A stretch of 64,000 nucleotides of DNA from Paramoeba atlantica (GCA_977017575.1 CDRNVI010000100.1:1-64000), one strand, 5' to 3'. Counted from the stretch's first letter, positions 1-9,339 are shown. Translations and numbers: made by a program. The notes: a model not told the origin generated them from the letters alone.

Positions 1-642
1 AAATTGAAACGTGTTGACTTCCGCAAGGGAAAACGATGTGCGACATGCCCCCGTCCCATCACGCGATCGCTTGCTTGCGTTGAACGCACAAGTTTGAAAG
101 CACGCCAAGATTTCGACACAGAACAACGCAGGGACGACCAAGCCTCTCTCGTAGAGCATGTCCCTGACGGTGCCTGTTTGCTGGACCGTGTTTCAGCAAC
201 GCAAATTGGCGTGAGGAAGACGAGTTTGTCAATTCCCCTGCGCTTTTCAGCACTTTACGTGTTGGACGCGTTGAAAAGGGTTATTTTCTGACCAATCACC
301 GCAACGACCGAACGCGACAACGAAACGGCTCACGTACGAAGTTGCTTAACAGTGGGCCACTGGTTCGCGAGGTCTGAAATCAAGCTGTGTTTTGTGAGAT
401 GAAGCAGATTGCTTCTTTGTAGAGCCTCGATGGGGATGTTTTGGAGTAATGGCGGATATTCCCTTGTTGGGGTCGCATAAATGTATTTTTTGTCCCCCGG
501 CCGCTCTCCATTTCCGTTTTTGTGGATTTGAATTGTTGCTTGGTAATGTTGGTTTGGTGATTGGGACCGTGGTGGTCAGGTCGGGAATGTACCTTGCCTC
601 TGTAGATGGGTGCCCACACAGCTGTTCGTGTGGACTATTGTA
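1..642. other. No gene recognised at window start
   Basis: Mixed-composition sequence with only short open frames on both strands and no recognisable protein family. It ends where a C-rich tandem array begins. Nothing here could be assigned. Confidence 0.5.
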
Positions 643-1076
643 GCCCCCCTAGCGCCCCCTAGCGCCCCCTAGCCCCCCCTAGCCCCCCCTAGCCCCCCCT
701 AGCCCCCCCTAGCCCCCCCTAGCCCCCCCTAGCCCCCCCTAGGCCCCCCCTAGCCCCCTTAGCCCCCCCTAGCCCCCCCTAGCCCCCCCTAGCCCCCCCG
801 AGCTCCCCTAGCCCCCCCTAGCCCCCCCGAGCTCCCCCTAGCCCCCCTAGCCCCCCGTAGCCCCCCCTAGCCCTCCTTGGACCCCCTTTCCCCCGTTAGC
901 CCCCCCTAGCCCCCCCTAGCCCCCCTAGTCTCCCCTAGCCCGCCCTAGCCCCCCTGGCCCCCCCCTAGCCCCCCCTAGCCCTCCCTTGGCCCCCCTTTTC
1001 CCCCGTTAGCCCCCCCTAGCCCCCCCTTTGCCCCGTTAGCCCCCCCTAGCCCCCCTAGCCCCCCTAGCCTCCCGGG
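643..1076. repeat. C-rich 10-bp tandem array (TAGCCCCCCC)n
   Basis: About 40 head-to-tail copies of a unit near TAGCCCCCCC, with 5-8 C per unit and occasional variants (CGAG, CCTTGG, CCGTTAG). The other strand carries regularly spaced runs of six or seven G separated by CTA, a pattern able to form G-quadruplexes. It superficially resembles a telomere-type repeat but is interstitial here, being followed directly by plus-strand genes. Seen directly; function unknown. Confidence 0.9.
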
Positions 1077-1237
1077 CCAATATTTATCATTTATTATGCA
1101 TACTGTGTTCCTCTTTATACGTTCCTATGTTCCTCTTTCACTTTGTTTTCACTTTTTTCAACATTCGAGCGGTAGTATGCACATCGAGCGGTAGTATAAA
1201 CACAACCACCGTAATTTGCACTTTTACTAGGCAGTTC

Positions 1238-1262
1238 CGTCTTTATTAGACACTTTTACTAG
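1238..1262 (+). promoter_or_regulatory. Putative trans-splice acceptor for gene at 1275
   Basis: T/C-rich stretch with two AG acceptors (1248-1249 and 1261-1262) 12-26 nt before the ATG. Interpreted as a spliced-leader addition site by analogy with the same arrangement at most other plus-strand genes here. Confidence 0.4.
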
Positions 1263-1274
1263 TTACTCTTATCC

Positions 1275-3197
1275 ATGCTCCGTGTTCGACCTCTACCTGC
1301 TGCCTCAAGCCACTCGTTCGCGGTTCCATGTTGGCTCGCTAAACATTCAAGATTAAGTGTTCCGAAAAAGATTGGTTACCTTACGCTCAATCCTCTGCGA
1401 ATGTCAGTTTCGTCCATTGCGTCCTCCGATATTTCCCATTCTACAAGTTTTTATCAAATTCGCTCTTGTCACGACTGGACAAACGCCTTCTTGCATCACA
1501 AAGAGGAAGGTGCTTCTCGAAAGAAAAAACTTAAAGAACGAAGCAAGCTAATTCCCGACAAACATGCCTTTAAAAAAGACGAAAACCATAGCACCGACAA
1601 GAAGGAAAAGCATCATTCTAAAATGAAGACGAATAAGTACGTAGGCGAACCTACTACACAGAAAGCGCGAACCCACACAGAAGCCATTTCTAAAGTACAT
1701 GAAAAAGGCTCATTGACTACAGAAGCAAATCCTGCAGTGAACCTCTCGGCACGCAAAAGCACCCCACAAGAGCACTCCAAGACGACAAATTCTAAATTGA
1801 TTACACCTCTGTCATCCGTAAAGGAGTCACAAAACTATGCAAAGGCAAAAACTAAGGGACATCAAAAGAAAAAAGCTTCTTCCTCTGTTTCGACAGTAAC
1901 TTTGTCCTCGGTTGCTAAGCCAATAGGGAAGAGAAGTGTAGATATGGTGTCTGAAGACGAACCTACATCAAAGGCCCCTACAAAAAGTAGTTCTCAGGCA
2001 CATTCAACGGACGCTTCTGGTAGAAAAGAAAAATCTGCGATGAACCCTCTGACACGCAAAAACAATTCACAAGAGCCCTCCAAGGTCACGAACTCTGAAG
2101 CAAAGGCGTCACAAACCTCCGCAAACGCGAAAGTTAAGGAACAAAAGAAAAGGGCTCCTTGCCCTGGTTCGATTGTAAAATTGTCTTCGGTTGCAAAGCC
2201 AATGTGGAAGAGCAGTGCAGATATGGCGTCCGTGAACATACCTGCGCCAAAGGCTCATACAAAAACTAGCTCTGGGGAGCTTGCAAAGGCCGCTTTTACT
2301 AAGGAAGAAGAACCTGCCGTGAAGCTCAAGACACGTAAACGCAGTCCACAAAAACACTCCAAGGTGGCTATCATTGATGTAATTGCATCTTCGTCACCCA
2401 TAGAGGAGTTACAAAGCTTCGCAAATGTGAAAACGAAGAAAGAAAAGAAGAAAGCTTCTGCCCCTGTTTTGACTGCGGGGTCGCTTTCCATTGGGAAGAC
2501 AATGGGGAAGAGTAGTGCAAATATGGCGTCTGTAGACGTAACTGCACCAAAGGCTCATACCAAAAATAAATCTGAGACGCATGCGAAGGGTTCTTTTACT
2601 AAAGAAGCAAAACCTGCGGTGAACCTTTCTGCACGCAAAAACAATCCGCAAGTAGAAAATTGTAAAGTGATTGCATCTCCGTCATCCGTAAAAGAATCAC
2701 AAAATTCTGTGAAAACAAATGCTAAGGAAAAAAGCGTAGGTACTAAGAAAAAAGCTTCCGCTCCTGTTTCGACATTGAAATCGCCTTCCATTGCAAAGCC
2801 CGTGAGGGAAAACAGTGCAGATATCGCGAAGAGCCAAGAGAGCTCTCCTTGTCGTTTTTCTCCTTGCTCTGCTATTTGCGCCACAGGCTGTAAGATTGCC
2901 CACTTTCTACGTGTCTATGGCTTGGGAGGTATGCTTCTTTACTCTTTCCTACATTTTGGCACTTCCGTGGCTTTATTGATTGCATTGTTATTAGGAATCG
3001 ATGTGATTGCTCTTTTTCGTTCCTATGATATTCCGCTAACCGTGGCTACAGAACCCGAGGGAGACATGCTGACAAAGATTTGGTTTGCCGATGCTTTAAG
3101 CAACTCGTTTATTCCACTGTACCTTGCGTCCACGGTTTTGCTTTCTCCCTTTTATGCACCCACGCTAAGTCGTGCTGTACTGAATCTATTTAGGTAG
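1275..3197 (+). CDS. FAM210-like (DUF1279) membrane protein with lysine-rich tandem repeats
   Basis: 640-residue protein. The N-terminus (MLRVRPLPAASSH...) is Arg/Ser-rich without acidic residues, like a mitochondrial presequence. Residues about 145-520 are very rich in Lys/Ser/Ala and consist of four diverged tandem repeats of 93-101 residues. The C-terminal 105 residues match the DUF1279/FAM210 pattern: a YGLGG start, a hydrophobic segment, a G-x-D motif (LLGIDVIAL), and a C-terminal hydrophobic segment ending in a P-x-YAP motif. FAM210 proteins are mitochondrial membrane proteins linked to organelle translation and morphology. The next gene (3694) has the same C-terminal domain with a short linker, so the two are tandem paralogues. 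The repeat linker is unusual for the family and is probably disordered. Domain assignment is by eye; the role is inferred. Confidence 0.7.
   Translation: MLRVRPLPAASSHSFAVPCWLAKHSRLSVPKKIGYLTLNPLRMSVSSIASSDISHSTSFYQIRSCHDWTNAFLHHKEEGASRKKKLKERSKLIPDKHAFKKDENHSTDKKEKHHSKMKTNKYVGEPTTQKARTHTEAISKVHEKGSLTTEANPAVNLSARKSTPQEHSKTTNSKLITPLSSVKESQNYAKAKTKGHQKKKASSSVSTVTLSSVAKPIGKRSVDMVSEDEPTSKAPTKSSSQAHSTDASGRKEKSAMNPLTRKNNSQEPSKVTNSEAKASQTSANAKVKEQKKRAPCPGSIVKLSSVAKPMWKSSADMASVNIPAPKAHTKTSSGELAKAAFTKEEEPAVKLKTRKRSPQKHSKVAIIDVIASSSPIEELQSFANVKTKKEKKKASAPVLTAGSLSIGKTMGKSSANMASVDVTAPKAHTKNKSETHAKGSFTKEAKPAVNLSARKNNPQVENCKVIASPSSVKESQNSVKTNAKEKSVGTKKKASAPVSTLKSPSIAKPVRENSADIAKSQESSPCRFSPCSAICATGCKIAHFLRVYGLGGMLLYSFLHFGTSVALLIALLLGIDVIALFRSYDIPLTVATEPEGDMLTKIWFADALSNSFIPLYLASTVLLSPFYAPTLSRAVLNLFR
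1708..2836 (+). repeat. Four in-frame diverged tandem repeats in the FAM210-like gene
   Basis: Units of about 280-303 bp begin near 1708, 2011, 2290 and 2587. Each encodes a block with the landmarks (K/E)-PAV-NLSARK, S-x-K-ES-Q, KKKASAPVST, SSADMASV and APKAHTK. Similarity is retained in amino acids more than in DNA, indicating old duplications kept under coding constraint. Confidence 0.8.
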
Positions 3198-3693
3198 ATA
3201 GCATCATTAAATAGAGCTGCAACATTGCAAGGAATGAACCATTTCATTCTCGTCACTTAGCACGAAGTAAAGAAATCCAGAGAAAATCATTTTTGGGAGT
3301 ACTATGTTTTGTTGTATTTCGTAGTATTTCAACAATAGTTGTTTGTGCATACAATGTAGTTTAAAAATGTGTACAGATGTAGTTTAAAAACATGTAAAGA
3401 ACGGTATATCTTCACGCCTTTTTTTTGGAGGCATACGTAGCAGTTGTCTGGAGGTGAGCAAATAAATTTCCAATATCTACTTTTGCATATTTTTTCGGGA
3501 CACGAGCTCGGTCGAGCACAACTAGGCATTGATTTGTTTTTGCACAAGATCTTAAAATCAGTAATGTGACCATGCACAAGTAAGCGTATCATACTGCATT
3601 CGGGCATGTAAAACTTGTAATACATGGGATATTTCAAGCGTAATTTTGTACAGTCCAGGTCAGGTTTATTATTCCCTAAACGTATTACCACCA
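3198..3693. other. Intergenic spacer
   Basis: AT-rich spacer between the two FAM210-like paralogues. It contains several pyrimidine stretches but no coding frame or repeat that I recognise. Confidence 0.5.
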
Positions 3694-4431
3694 ATGCTAC
3701 GCGCTATTCCGAGCCGAATGTCGCATCGTGCCGCTTTTCGTTGTGTTGCAGGACATACACGTACATGTACGTTCGCCATGCAGGCTACACATTTTAGACG
3801 CCATAGCGTTATCCCACACCCGTTCGGTAACGTGCAAAAGAACCCATTGGTATCCTTGCAACTCCGTTGGAAATCGTCGCTAAACATTCCCATCTCTTCA
3901 TCCCTTTCAAACAAGGGAGTTATGCAGCAGAAAAAGAAAACCTGCTTGAAAAAGACGAAATCCAGCGACACGAATACGGCTGCCACAGAAACTATTGCGC
4001 CGCACAATGACGCCTCTAGGCAGAACGATTTTCAGACAAAATCGACACAACTTCATACCGACTCAGCTGCTTCGATGAATTCGCAAACCGCTCCATCATC
4101 CGGCGACCCTGCCACATTGTGTTCACCCTCACTTATGGACCAGGTGCGTAAGTATGGTTTGGGAGGCTTTCTCCTGTATTCTCTTATTCACTTCTTCTCC
4201 ATGCTGCTTCTATTAGCGCTGATAGGGCTCGGTGTTGACCTTATCGGGCTCGCAAGATCTTACAATCTTCCCCTTCCTTTGGAAAGTTCTCCGGGAGGTG
4301 ATCTTTTGACTCTTTTCGTATTCTGTATTGCACTGAACAAACTTTTTGTTCCATTACATGTCTCACTCACACTCGTTCTTGCTCCACGATATGCACCCTT
4401 ACTATCAAAGTGGGCTCGTTCCTTATTTTAG
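3694..4431 (+). CDS. FAM210-like (DUF1279) mitochondrial membrane protein
   Basis: 245-residue protein. The chosen start gives MLRAIPSRMSHRAAFRC, a basic amphipathic leader typical of mitochondrial import; an in-frame ATG 48 nt upstream would bury it. A Ser/Thr/Gln-rich linker precedes the DUF1279 domain at about residues 150-245, with a KYGLGGF start, two hydrophobic segments, G-V-D-L-I-G-L and a final P-x-YAP-LLSKW. The key features of human FAM210A/B are present (conserved KYG, G-x-D, and a Lys-x-x-x-P before the last helix). It is a compact paralogue of the upstream gene and lacks its repeat linker. No intron. Likely an inner-membrane protein; exact role unknown. Confidence 0.75.
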   Translation: MLRAIPSRMSHRAAFRCVAGHTRTCTFAMQATHFRRHSVIPHPFGNVQKNPLVSLQLRWKSSLNIPISSSLSNKGVMQQKKKTCLKKTKSSDTNTAATETIAPHNDASRQNDFQTKSTQLHTDSAASMNSQTAPSSGDPATLCSPSLMDQVRKYGLGGFLLYSLIHFFSMLLLLALIGLGVDLIGLARSYNLPLPLESSPGGDLLTLFVFCIALNKLFVPLHVSLTLVLAPRYAPLLSKWARSLF

Positions 4432-4536
4432 ACCTCCCTCTTATCTTTTTCTATTCTTAGCATTTTTTCCTCCTCTTCATTACGGTCCATGTGTCGTGAC
4501 ACACCATGTTATCTCATTTTTTAAAACAACGCACAG

Positions 4537-4679
4537 ACATCAAACCAAAACTCCCCCCCCCCCCCACCTTCCTCTTTCCTAACCCCTTTCCCCCTTTTCT
4601 CCCCATTCTCTACCCCCCATCTCTCTACCCCTCACCCTCTCCCTTTTCCATTCCACACCACCCACCCTCTATCTAACCC
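4537..4679 (+). other. 143-nt G-free pyrimidine-rich 5' flank
   Basis: No G occurs on the plus strand from 4537 to 4679; the tract is mainly C and T and leads into the transporter gene. A tract like this could supply the polypyrimidine signal for trans-splicing and upstream polyadenylation in a polycistronic unit. It also marks the start of the extreme C-richness that continues into the 5' half of the coding sequence. Confidence 0.7.
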
Positions 4680-4711
4680 GCCTTACCCCCTTTTTCGCCT
4701 CCCCACCCCCC

Positions 4712-6136
4712 ATGACCTCTTCCTCCTCCCCCCTCCCCCCTCAGGAGGCACAACTCCACCACGCGGTATCCCCCCCCCACGACAACAACAACAGTGACAC
4801 TAACGACAACACCCCGGACGACACCCACCGCAACGCCACCATCGCCTCCACCGCGGCCCACATCCTCTGCACCATGATCGGCGGCGGCCTGCTCTCCCTC
4901 CCGCTGGCCTTCGCCCAGGCCTCCCTGCTCCCCGGCATCCTCATCACCCTCCTCAACGCCCTCCTCGCCTGCCTCTCCGTCTACTTCATCTGCAAGAGCT
5001 GCGACGCCACAAAGGTCTACTCCTTCCGCGGCCTCATCCTCCGCGCCTTCCCCCACACCAACCCGAAGCTCCTGGGGATCCTCACCGAGGGCCTCATCCT
5101 TGCCTGCAACACCTTCATCCTGATGATCTACACCACCGTGATCACCGACGCGATGCCCGACCTGTGCCACGGGCTGTGGGGGGGCGGGGTGTGGTCCACC
5201 AAGTGGTTCTGGATGCTCACCTGCGGGGGGGTGTTCGTGGTGCTGAGCCCGATACGACGGCTGCACGAGCTGCTGGTGGTCTCCATCCTCGGGTTCGTCG
5301 CGATGATCGTGGTGTGCCTGGTGGCGTATGTGCATCTCGGGGAGGTGAGCGTGTTCCCGAGCGGGGGGGAGTTGGAGTGGTTTACGCTCGGGGATGGGGT
5401 TTTGCCGGCGTTCGCGGTGGTGTGTGCGGCGTATACGTTTCATATGAATATCCCGCCGTTGTATGGGGAGTTAAAGAACCCCACGACGGGACGGATGATG
5501 ACCGCGACGGTGCTGTCGGTGGCGATTGGCGCCGCGATGTATATCTCGGTAGGGGTTTGTGTGTATGTGGCGTTTGGGAAGAGTGTGGTGATGTCCGCGG
5601 CGGCGGGGGGGAACTACCTGCGGCATTTCTCGGATACCCATGGGTGGGCGAATGCGGCGCGTGGGATGATTGTGTTTCACATTATTTGCGCGTTTCCGAT
5701 TTTTGCCATCGTCGCGCGACGCTCGTGGTACATTATGATGACGGGGAACGAGCAGGAAGAAAGTTTGTGGAAGCGAGTGGTGATGGGAGTGACTTTGGTC
5801 GTGTTCGCGGTGTGCATCACGTTGGTGATTCCGGGACTGGGGGTACTGATGGCGTTCACCGGGGCCCTGTTCGGGACCTCCATTGAGTTTATCCTCCCTG
5901 CCCTGTTTTACTATCGGTTGCACGGCTCAAAGCCGTTGGAGAACAGGCACGCGGAGGAAACCACGGAAGAAAAGGCAGGCGAAGTTGCGATCCCTTGCGA
6001 GCCCGTAAAGAAGACGTCGTTGGTACAAGTCGCCGTGGGAAGTCGAGGGATGCGCTATGCTGCCATTGCCGTGGCACTTTTCGGGGTGGTGGATATGGGA
6101 GCTAGCCTTGCGGTAGTGATTAAGGATTTGTGTTAG
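4712..6136 (+). CDS. AAAP-family amino-acid transporter
   Basis: 474 residues of the Aa_trans (SLC32/36/38) type. After a short polar N-terminus the first membrane helix carries the family signature (ILCTMIGGGLLSLPLAF), followed by about ten further hydrophobic segments to residue about 400, a polar loop rich in Glu/Lys (about residues 412-440) and a last helix. Such proteins move neutral or cationic amino acids across plasma or vacuolar membranes, and kinetoplastids have many. Composition is striking: wobble positions are nearly all C up to about 5160 and then mostly G, with TAC/TTC/AAC giving way to TAT/TTT/AAT. Substrate cannot be read from sequence. Confidence 0.9.
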   Translation: MTSSSSPLPPQEAQLHHAVSPPHDNNNSDTNDNTPDDTHRNATIASTAAHILCTMIGGGLLSLPLAFAQASLLPGILITLLNALLACLSVYFICKSCDATKVYSFRGLILRAFPHTNPKLLGILTEGLILACNTFILMIYTTVITDAMPDLCHGLWGGGVWSTKWFWMLTCGGVFVVLSPIRRLHELLVVSILGFVAMIVVCLVAYVHLGEVSVFPSGGELEWFTLGDGVLPAFAVVCAAYTFHMNIPPLYGELKNPTTGRMMTATVLSVAIGAAMYISVGVCVYVAFGKSVVMSAAAGGNYLRHFSDTHGWANAARGMIVFHIICAFPIFAIVARRSWYIMMTGNEQEESLWKRVVMGVTLVVFAVCITLVIPGLGVLMAFTGALFGTSIEFILPALFYYRLHGSKPLENRHAEETTEEKAGEVAIPCEPVKKTSLVQVAVGSRGMRYAAIAVALFGVVDMGASLAVVIKDLC

Positions 6137-6446
6137 AAATAGTAAATCATGAGGTAATGTACTTGGACTAAAACGGTGTTAAGAGAATGTAAGTCGATGA
6201 GCGTAAAAATCAGTTTGGGCGGTTTTCCTTTAGTATCTTTCGTGTCAGCTAAAATTTTCATGGTTACTGTATTTTTTTTATAAGCACCTAGTAAAAAGTT
6301 ATCCCATTATTTCTTTTCCCAAAGACGATTTCATCTGATTCTTTAACATTTGAACTGCATTTCTTCAAAAATTTCATTTTTACACTATTATTACATGCTT
6401 TTTGTTCCTTTGTTTTTTGGGCTAGCTTCAGTGGCCTTCGCACCGT
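6137..6446. other. Intergenic spacer
   Basis: AT-rich spacer after the transporter with no coding signal; poly-T stretches are frequent near 6270-6420. Confidence 0.5.
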
Positions 6447-6468
6447 CCCATCAAACTTCACATTTTAG
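6447..6468 (+). promoter_or_regulatory. Putative trans-splice acceptor for gene at 6488
   Basis: Pyrimidine-rich run ending in CATTTTAG (AG at 6467-6468), 19 nt before the ATG. Confidence 0.45.
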
Positions 6469-6487
6469 CTGTTACCTCTTTTATTGA

Positions 6488-7420
6488 ATGCCGTCTTGCA
6501 TTTCATTTTTGACACTTTTTTCTTCCTTCATGTGCCACGTTCTTTGTAAGGACGACGGTTCGGATCTTAAACTTGGACGGGTTAATCTTTCACTCGTTCC
6601 GCAGGAGATTCTTATGGAGCGCTTTATTGATGGGTTGCATGTCACACCACCGTCTTGGAAGTTTACGAAGAAACGATATTTAGGACTTTCCTCTACCCAT
6701 GTATCGATTTGCACCTGGGAAGGCATTATTTGCGACAAGGATCAAATCGTTCGGCGGGTTCTTTCTGGTAGTCATAATCTTGCAGGATCCTTGCATTATC
6801 AGTATTTGCCTCGAGGTGTCCACGAGCTCCGAATTGGTCGCAAGGGACCTGATATTAGCGGAGATCTTGATTTGCTATTTCTTCCCGAATCATTAAAAAT
6901 AATGTCGGTACAAGGCAATGCACATAACAGTACAATCTCACTGGGAAGTCTTCCTAGCTCGTTAACTCTTTTAAACGTTTCCGACAATCAACTCCACGGA
7001 GAGCTTGATCTCACACATTTGCCGGATAATTTAACGCATTTGCTACTCAATATGAATCTATTTTCAGGTAGTATTTCTCTTACCCAACTACCAGAAAAAT
7101 TGAAAGTGTTACGACTAGACCATAATCATATTGAAGGCCCTGTAGATCTCACTTCTCTTCCCACGAACTTGACAGATCTGATCCTTGTGCAAAACAGGTT
7201 TTCCGGCACCATCTCCCTAGAAAAGCTTCCTCTAAGTCTTCTGAGGATGCGGTTAGATACGAATCGTTTGCAAGGCCCTCTGAATCTACAACCTTTGGCA
7301 CGTTACGAATTTCTTTTTGGTTTCTCGTTCTTGGAAAATTACTTTTCAAAAGACGATGCAGCGACCGCTCCATATGGGTTTCAATTAGGATCCCAGCGTC
7401 AACCTCTAAAGAAGTGCTGA
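6488..7420 (+). CDS. Secreted or membrane-exposed LRR protein (family member A)
   Basis: 310 residues. The first 20 residues form a hydrophobic segment ending at HVLC before a charged stretch, consistent with a signal peptide. Residues about 75-82 hold a C-x-W-E-G-I-x-C motif, the N-terminal cap typical of plant-type LRRs. From about residue 100 to 280 there are LRR units of about 23 residues with the pattern LP-x-x-L-x-x-L-x-L-x-x-N-x-F-S-G-x-I-x-L. The C-terminus is Lys/Gln-rich. It is the longest of five related genes here and the only one with a clear signal peptide. Function unknown; a binding or surface role would fit. Confidence 0.8.
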   Translation: MPSCISFLTLFSSFMCHVLCKDDGSDLKLGRVNLSLVPQEILMERFIDGLHVTPPSWKFTKKRYLGLSSTHVSICTWEGIICDKDQIVRRVLSGSHNLAGSLHYQYLPRGVHELRIGRKGPDISGDLDLLFLPESLKIMSVQGNAHNSTISLGSLPSSLTLLNVSDNQLHGELDLTHLPDNLTHLLLNMNLFSGSISLTQLPEKLKVLRLDHNHIEGPVDLTSLPTNLTDLILVQNRFSGTISLEKLPLSLLRMRLDTNRLQGPLNLQPLARYEFLFGFSFLENYFSKDDAATAPYGFQLGSQRQPLKKC

Positions 7421-7459
7421 AAGCACGTTTCACGAGTACCGTATACCCCCCCAGTAGTA

Positions 7460-8032
7460 GACCCCCCCAGTAACAAGGATTTGACCCTTTTTTGGCCGAC
7501 CCCCAGTAACAAGGATTTGGCTCGGGAGGGTCGCTGGAGGGGGGGAGGGGGTGTTTGAGGGGGGTGCGGGCGGTTGCGCGGGAGCGAATTGCGTAGTTGC
7601 GGGATTGGCTGGACAGAAAATCAACGCTCTCATGAACAAAAAAGACCTTTTCCCACCAAAAAAGCATACCCCCCAGTAACAAGGACTTGGCTCGGGAGGG
7701 TCGCTGGAGAGGGGGAGGGGGTGTTTGAGGGGGGTGCGGGCGGTTGCGCGGGAGCGAATTGCGTAGTTGCGGGATTGGCTGGACAGAAAATCAACGCTCT
7801 CATGAACAAAAAAGACCTTTTCCCACCAAAAAAGCATACCCCCCAGTAACAAGGACTTGGCTCGGGAGGGTCGCTGGAGAGGGGGAGGGGGTGTTTGAGG
7901 GGGGTGCGGGCGGTTGCGCGGGAGCGAATTGCGTAGTTGCAGGATTGGCTGGACAGAAAATCAACGCTCTCATGAACAAAAAAGACCTTTTCTCACCAAA
8001 AAAGCATACCCCCCAGTAACAAGGATTTGATC
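7460..8032. repeat. 170-bp tandem repeat, about 3.3 copies
   Basis: Nearly identical units of 170 bp start near 7499, 7669 and 7839, with partial units on both sides. Each begins with CCCCCAGTAACAAGG and holds a G-rich run, a GC-rich middle and an A-rich end. Differences between copies are single bases, so the expansion is recent. Open frames inside repeat with the unit and have no family match; I treat them as non-genic. Confidence 0.9.
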
Positions 8033-8147
8033 ATTTTGGTCCAAAATCGATTCTTACACTGGGGAGGGGGTACAGGGTATAGGAATGTGTTTTTGCGAAT
8101 AATAGTAGAGGGGCAAGTAAAGTTTAAGAAGATTATAGATATATACA

Positions 8148-8171
8148 CCTTTTTCTTTGCCTTTTGTTTAG
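8148..8171 (+). promoter_or_regulatory. Putative trans-splice acceptor for gene at 8191
   Basis: Strong T/C tract (CTTTTTCTTTGCCTTTTGTTTAG) ending in AG at 8170-8171, 19 nt before the first in-frame ATG. It supports the start at 8191 over an upstream non-ATG codon. Confidence 0.55.
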
Positions 8172-8190
8172 CACACTTACTATCACCCGA

Positions 8191-9339
8191 ATGTCCATAA
8201 GACCATCTCATGCCTCTTTTTCAAGGCTTCCGCCCAACTTCGTCTTTTTGAATAGGACTCGATCTCAATCCACCCTTACATCACCTACTCCTCATTTGTT
8301 AGGGGCATTGACTTCTGCCTCTCCTCACAATAAAATTCCCGTGACTCGTTCCGACGCTGGAGATTACGTGCGGCATTATTTCCGACCTGAACTGGCTATT
8401 CCGGGCCTGAAACCCTCTTTGAATATTGTAGACTTGGGGGCCATTCACGGAGAGAACCTCCATGAGGCCTACACCTTTCAGGACTTTACTTTAGCCGAGT
8501 TAGAGGCGACGGGGGATAAGCTGCTTGGGTGGCGTGTCCAGGGAAACAGCGAGGCGACGCGCCGAAAACTTCACTACCGCGAGCTCTATTGTGGCCCATT
8601 GCTGCGCTCCATGACGCGAAACTACCACGAACCCACGGAAGGCACAAAACAAGCCAATGAGACTAAATCAACGAATGAAACCACCGTTCCAGATGATTCC
8701 ACCCCGATATTAAAAACAAGCGAAAACGAACACAAAAACACCGAAAAAACATCTGCAGAGCCCGCGGCTTCGAAATCACTCACTCCAACGCAAACACTCA
8801 AATGCTCTCTGCCCAACACAGCGGAGTGCCGCCCCTCTGTCTCTCGCCACGGCCTCCTGGACGCGGAGCTGCACGTCGCGTTCCGCATCTACGACCCCGT
8901 GATTCCCTCCTTGCTTGCGCCCGGGGAGATTAACGAGTACCTTGGGGTGATGTATCCCGTGCTGGAGCTCACCGCATGTCGGTACCCCCTGCGCCCCACC
9001 AACGTACCCGCCCATGTGGCGGATATGGCCGGCGCAGGGTTTGTGTTTTTCGGGGACCCAATCCCAAGCGAGAAGTGGGCAGGGCTCGAACTCAGCGAGC
9101 TCAAAGCTGTGCTGCTGCACAATAATATCCCTGTGGCGATTGGGAAGAGTTCCGCCGTCGTGGGTACGGTAATGAGTGCGATTAAATTTATCGCACGCCA
9201 TTTGAAAAGTCGTCCACGGCCGCTCCAGGAGAACCAGGTGGTGTTGTGTGGCTCCATGGGGTGCACACAGGTGAAACCGGGGCACATCACGGCGCACTAC
9301 GGCCCACTGGGGTGTGTAGAGGCGTTGGTGGATGAGTAA
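8191..9339 (+). CDS. 2-keto-4-pentenoate hydratase-like protein (FAH superfamily), mitochondrial leader
   Basis: 382 residues from the first ATG, starting MSIRPSHASFSRLPPNF, a basic Ser-rich leader suggesting mitochondrial import. The core resembles MhpD-type hydratases: an early helix with EAYTFQD, a LLGWRVQG strand where MhpD has GRKVGL, the metal-site region LLDAELHVAF (E-x-E in the bacterial enzyme, here D-x-E), a YPVLELTACRYP strand, ADMAGAGFVFFGDP, and a C-terminal VVLCGSMGCTQVKPG barrel strand. A low-complexity insert rich in Thr/Asn/Glu/Ser (about residues 148-215) splits the domain. The family hydrates 2-hydroxy-pentadienoates or decarboxylates related ketoacids. The changed Glu/Lys positions mean activity is uncertain. 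Confidence 0.7.
   Translation: MSIRPSHASFSRLPPNFVFLNRTRSQSTLTSPTPHLLGALTSASPHNKIPVTRSDAGDYVRHYFRPELAIPGLKPSLNIVDLGAIHGENLHEAYTFQDFTLAELEATGDKLLGWRVQGNSEATRRKLHYRELYCGPLLRSMTRNYHEPTEGTKQANETKSTNETTVPDDSTPILKTSENEHKNTEKTSAEPAASKSLTPTQTLKCSLPNTAECRPSVSRHGLLDAELHVAFRIYDPVIPSLLAPGEINEYLGVMYPVLELTACRYPLRPTNVPAHVADMAGAGFVFFGDPIPSEKWAGLELSELKAVLLHNNIPVAIGKSSAVVGTVMSAIKFIARHLKSRPRPLQENQVVLCGSMGCTQVKPGHITAHYGPLGCVEALVDE

Noticed and set aside
4673-5443. 256-codon minus-strand His/Glu-rich frame
   Set aside because: Shadow of the GC-rich transporter gene, whose membrane protein signature is clear on the plus strand.
7149-8019. Overlapping frames in the 170-bp repeat
   Set aside because: They repeat exactly with the DNA unit on both strands and match nothing.
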